A DNA stretch of 9,820 nt. It comes from a bacterium (lineage in GTDB: Bacteria > Bacteroidota > Ignavibacteria > Kapaibacteriales > UBA2268). Location of the stretch: contig JAUHXN010000091.1 of the NCBI GenBank assembly GCA_030426865.1, positions 1 to 9,820 on the forward strand, given 5' to 3'. Below, piece after piece: positions 7,429 through 9,820 of the stretch (position 1 is the stretch's first letter; every line of letters starts with the position of its first letter). Both the position numbers and the translations under genes were made by a program. Under the pieces are notes generated by a model. The model saw nothing but the letters and a program-made list of their open reading frames with translations. It did no database searches and was not told the DNA's origin.

Positions 7429-7674
7429 ATGGAAATGTTAAGTAAAGAAGAAGCAAAAGAAATACTACTTTCAAACAATCCAGAATATAAGATTCTCTAT
7501 AATAATGATGAAATAGAGGAGATAGTAGATGGTATCTGCAAAGACATAGTGAAAGTCCGTAAATTTATGAGAGGCGTAGATAAAATGATATCAGAGATTG
7601 AACAATCAGACCCAGAATTTGCGAAGATACTCAGAGACTATTTTTATAATTTTGATGTAGATGATGAATACTAA
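7429..7674 (+). CDS. Small acidic helical protein, unknown function
   Basis: The 81-residue product is rich in Glu, Asp, Lys and Ile. It has no signal peptide, membrane segment or cysteine motif (one Cys, at 37). It looks all-helical, with KEEAKEILL near the start, a central 'EIEEIVDGICKDIVKVRKFM' helix and an acidic tail NFDVDDEY. I cannot assign a family. It begins 14 bases after the stop of the large membrane-protein gene, so the two are very likely co-transcribed and may work together. GC is about 27-35% by line, between that of the large gene and the flanking chromosome. A second ATG two codons in (7435) is also possible; there is no strong ribosome binding site. The downstream hairpin has a weak plus-strand tail. 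Confidence 0.65.
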   Translation: MEMLSKEEAKEILLSNNPEYKILYNNDEIEEIVDGICKDIVKVRKFMRGVDKMISEIEQSDPEFAKILRDYFYNFDVDDEY

Positions 7675-7703
7675 TAATTTTTACGATTGTTAACTTTAAA
7701 ACA

Positions 7704-7737
7704 AAACAAAAAAACCCCACACAAAATGTGCGGGGTT
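7704..7737 (-). terminator. Terminator of the M16 peptidase operon (convergent junction)
   Basis: Stem AACCCC / GGGGTT (7713-7718 with 7732-7737) continues after one A-C mismatch as CACA / TGTG, with a 3-base loop. On the minus strand it is followed by a T-rich tail (five T, G, four T; plus-strand 7712-7703). It therefore ends the minus-strand M16 operon whose stop codon is at 7769. On the plus strand the tail is only ttcgtataaattt, so termination of the accessory genes here would be weaker. The element may nevertheless serve both directions. Confidence 0.88.
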
Positions 7738-7768
7738 CGTATAAATTTAAACTATTGTTAACCATAGT

Positions 7769-9304
7769 TTACTTTTGGAACATCTTGTCCACTGGTACTA
7801 TTTTCACATTTTCAGCTTTTATGTTCAGTTTGAAAGTAGATATTTCTTTATCTGCCTCATAAACATCGTCTGCTTTAGGTGACTCGTACTCAATAGGACT
7901 AGCAGTGTTGTTAACCAAGTCGTTTTTAAATTCTTCTGCCTTCGTAGTTATCATAGCTAATTTTACATTGTCATATTGCAAGTGCTTTTTGATAGCATTA
8001 TTAACTTGTTCCAATGTCAAATTTCTAATTTTCTCTCGGAAGTGGTTTATATAATTACCACCGTCTTCTACTCCGTAGAACTCCGAATCTACTTGGTAAC
8101 CAAGTCTTTCGGACGTAGTAGCAGCCCAGTGAATAGAGTACTTGTCTAAGAAATTCTTAGTTGTTTCGAATTGCTCTTTTGTCATTCCGTTATCCACTAC
8201 CATCTTCAGTTCACGCATAGCTGCTCTGAGAGTAAAGTGTCTGTGCTTGTGTTGTACTGGTCGTAGCCATACTTCGAATAGTTGCTTACTACGAGCATTA
8301 TTAGGAGATGGTTTGTTGAGTGAACCACCATTTAGGAATCTTTCTATATAAGCGTAATCACCGTAGTTCAATCCCCTCTTATCTCTTATTATACTAAAGA
8401 GGTGGCTTGATTGATTTCTATGCTCACCAAACCAAGAACTAAATAGAGCCAAAGCGAAAAAGTCTTCATCGCCACGTAGTACATCTATTGGGAAACCAAA
8501 ACTTATAGCAGTTGATTGATTTTCTTTCTCTACTAATAGTACTTCTAGACCATTTATTGGCTTAGGATTAATTTCAACTTTAGTTTTGACTGTAGTATCG
8601 TGTAGATTGTTTAATCTAGTTTCTACTGACTCTACTAGCTTATCGTCAAAACCACCACCAAGACCAATCACATAGTTGTTCTTGTTGAAGTAATTTTTAT
8701 GAAAGTCTTTGACATCCTGAAGTGTGATATTCTCAATCCCTTCTACGCTTCCTACCATTAGATGTTCGTAAGGCGTTCCTTCGAAAACGAAATTGTATAG
8801 TGAAAATTTGCCTAACTCTTCGTCGCTCGAATAGCGAAGCTCATCTTTCACATAGCTTAAAGTGTTATTCTTTATTCTATTAAAATCATCTTCGTTGAAG
8901 GCCGGATTTAGAATAGCGTCTAATAATAATTCGTTGAATTTCTCAAGGTTATCTTTGTGTACTCTACCTTGGAATGTAGTCATTTCCTTATCTACTTTAG
9001 TACCGTAACCAGTAGCCATCGGGTATAGTAACTCTAAAATATTAGAGTATTCATTTTTAGTAGTAGATGCGTCAGCCATTAACTGAGCCGTCAGATTAGC
9101 TAATCCTTCTTTACCCTTAGGGTCATTCGCAGAGCCAACTTTAAACCATATATTATATGCAACAAGTGGGTCTTCATCAAGTTTCAATAGAACTTTTTTA
9201 CTTTCCATATCACCACCTACTTCTTCGTTACTTCTACAAGATGTAAAACCAATTCCCACTAAAAGTGCAAGAGCAACCAACTGTATTCTAGTTATATTTT
9301 TCAT
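7769..9304 (-). CDS. M16-family peptidase-like lipoprotein lacking the zinc site
   Basis: The 511-residue product has a lipoprotein signal: hydrophobic 8-20, then FTSC with Cys23 as the likely lipidated residue. An M16 N-terminal domain spans about 35-240 and an M16 C-terminal domain about 250-455. Conserved features include WFKVGSANDPKGKEGLANL (53-71), the middle section ENITLQDVKDFHKNYF (191-206), IRDKRGLNYG (306-315) with the family Arg/Tyr pair, and the MTKEQFE...K.FL region (374-386). The inverted zinc motif HxxEH is replaced by N70-L-T-A-Q74, so both histidines and the glutamate are missing. It is most likely a non-catalytic partner, as known for M16 heterodimers such as the alpha subunit of mitochondrial processing peptidase. 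The preceding M16 gene ends one base before its ATG (TAATATG), implying coupled translation. The residues after about 456 form an extra tail. Expected location is the periplasmic side of a membrane. Confidence 0.88.
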   Translation of the reverse strand: MKNITRIQLVALALLVGIGFTSCRSNEEVGGDMESKKVLLKLDEDPLVAYNIWFKVGSANDPKGKEGLANLTAQLMADASTTKNEYSNILELLYPMATGYGTKVDKEMTTFQGRVHKDNLEKFNELLLDAILNPAFNEDDFNRIKNNTLSYVKDELRYSSDEELGKFSLYNFVFEGTPYEHLMVGSVEGIENITLQDVKDFHKNYFNKNNYVIGLGGGFDDKLVESVETRLNNLHDTTVKTKVEINPKPINGLEVLLVEKENQSTAISFGFPIDVLRGDEDFFALALFSSWFGEHRNQSSHLFSIIRDKRGLNYGDYAYIERFLNGGSLNKPSPNNARSKQLFEVWLRPVQHKHRHFTLRAAMRELKMVVDNGMTKEQFETTKNFLDKYSIHWAATTSERLGYQVDSEFYGVEDGGNYINHFREKIRNLTLEQVNNAIKKHLQYDNVKLAMITTKAEEFKNDLVNNTASPIEYESPKADDVYEADKEISTFKLNIKAENVKIVPVDKMFQK

Positions 9305-9305
9305 A

Positions 9306-9820
9306 TTATTTTGCTCCCATTAGTTCTATAGTTGTTCTTTGAGAAGCGTTCATTCTCTTAGCTTCGTTTTGTATGTCCTGAGGAGTTATAGATTCCAATG
9401 TTTTGAAATACTGTTCTATTACATCCATTCCACCTGTTATAGCTATTAATTTGGCTAAGCTTGAAGTCAGGTTCGAAGGAGTATCAAGCCCCATTAGGAA
9501 ACCATATTTTTGTCTTTTCTTTAAGTCTTCCAACTTGTTTTTTGCGACTAGGTTGTTTTGGTACCAATCAACAGCATTTTGGATTTCTTTTTTAACATAT
9601 TCTATATCTTTTTCACTGTTCAACTTAGTGAATATAATTGATAAGAATGGGTCTCTGTTCTGAGGGAAGTAAGGTGAAATAAACTGCACCTTTTGTTCTT
9701 TTAGATATAATTTTTTGTAAAGCTCACTATTAGAACCGAAAGCCAAATCGCCAATGAGTTCACGAGCGACAGAAGCTTTACTTTTCGGGTCAAAAGCATC
9801 GGCTTTGTAGCCAATACCAA
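9306..9820 (-). CDS. M16-family zinc peptidase, C-terminal part (gene runs off the window)
   Basis: The frame is open from the right edge to the TAA at 9308-9306, giving the last 170 residues. An internal TTG at 9746 is not the true start, because coding sequence (GIGYKADAFDPKSKASVARE...) continues upstream to the edge. The pattern 'AR.LIGDLAFG.NSELYKKLYLKEQKV' followed by 'DPFLSIIFTKL' and 'VKKEIQNAV' is that of the M16 C-terminal domain (PF05193), where the next-to-last helix-strand units follow the 'SxLYxxLxxE' helix. It ends with SITPQDIQNEAKRM, a typical M16 C-terminal helix. The N-terminal domain and any HxxEH motif lie outside the window, so activity cannot be judged. Because the downstream partner lacks the zinc site, this one is the expected catalytic subunit. 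The two genes are separated by one base. Confidence 0.85.
   Translation of the reverse strand, partial: GIGYKADAFDPKSKASVARELIGDLAFGSNSELYKKLYLKEQKVQFISPYFPQNRDPFLSIIFTKLNSEKDIEYVKKEIQNAVDWYQNNLVAKNKLEDLKKRQKYGFLMGLDTPSNLTSSLAKLIAITGGMDVIEQYFKTLESITPQDIQNEAKRMNASQRTTIELMGAK

Noticed and set aside
4064..7768. Direct or inverted repeats flanking the AT-rich island (insertion sequence or attachment site)
   Set aside because: Reading both ends by eye found no matching repeats beyond the two unrelated terminators, and no transposase or integrase is encoded.
8142..8351. Plus-strand ORF of 69 residues
   Set aside because: Shadow of the minus-strand M16 gene.
9403..9663. Plus-strand ORF of 86 residues
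   Set aside because: Shadow of the partial minus-strand M16 gene, which stays open to the edge.

Overview
The window is a stretch of low-GC bacterial chromosome. Hand counts on sample lines give roughly 35-43% GC in the conserved genes. Start sites are mostly A-rich with no clear Shine-Dalgarno. It carries lipoproteins with loose lipoboxes, a TraB/GumN-type lipoprotein, an hslV-hslU pair and a tandem pair of M16 peptidases. Together these suggest a member of the Bacteroidota/Ignavibacteriota/Kapabacteria (FCB) group. That placement is inference from gene style, not from a marker gene.

Left part (1-3313). A gene fragment leaves the window at the left edge on the minus strand. Next, also on the minus strand, is a TraB/GumN-family lipoprotein gene (178-1062) with its own hairpin terminator. 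A divergent intergenic region of 273 bases leads to hslV and hslU (1336-3252, plus strand, 12 bases apart). They encode the threonine-protease chambers and the AAA+ unfoldase of one two-component ATP-dependent protease, and a strong terminator closes the operon.

Middle part (3314-7740). A single gene for a small exported acidic protein of unknown role (3404-4063) has its own terminator. Then comes an accessory island. It opens with a remnant of about 50 codons, which I read as the C-terminal tail of a Type II / Eco57I-like DNA methyltransferase. No methyltransferase body is attached. The tail's stop codon overlaps the start of a very AT-rich gene (4349-7414, about 17-25% GC in sampled lines). 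This gene encodes a 1021-residue protein with four predicted membrane segments near the N terminus and a large cytoplasmic part that I do not recognise. An 81-residue acidic helical protein follows 14 bases later. The relic, the base composition and the two-gene layout make this a candidate accessory, possibly defence-related, locus; the function is unproven.

Right part (7704-9820). A terminator hairpin separates the island from a convergent minus-strand operon of two M16-family peptidase genes, only one base apart. The downstream gene (7769-9304) is a lipoprotein that lacks the zinc-binding HxxEH residues and is probably a non-catalytic partner. The upstream gene runs off the right edge, so its active site cannot be judged.
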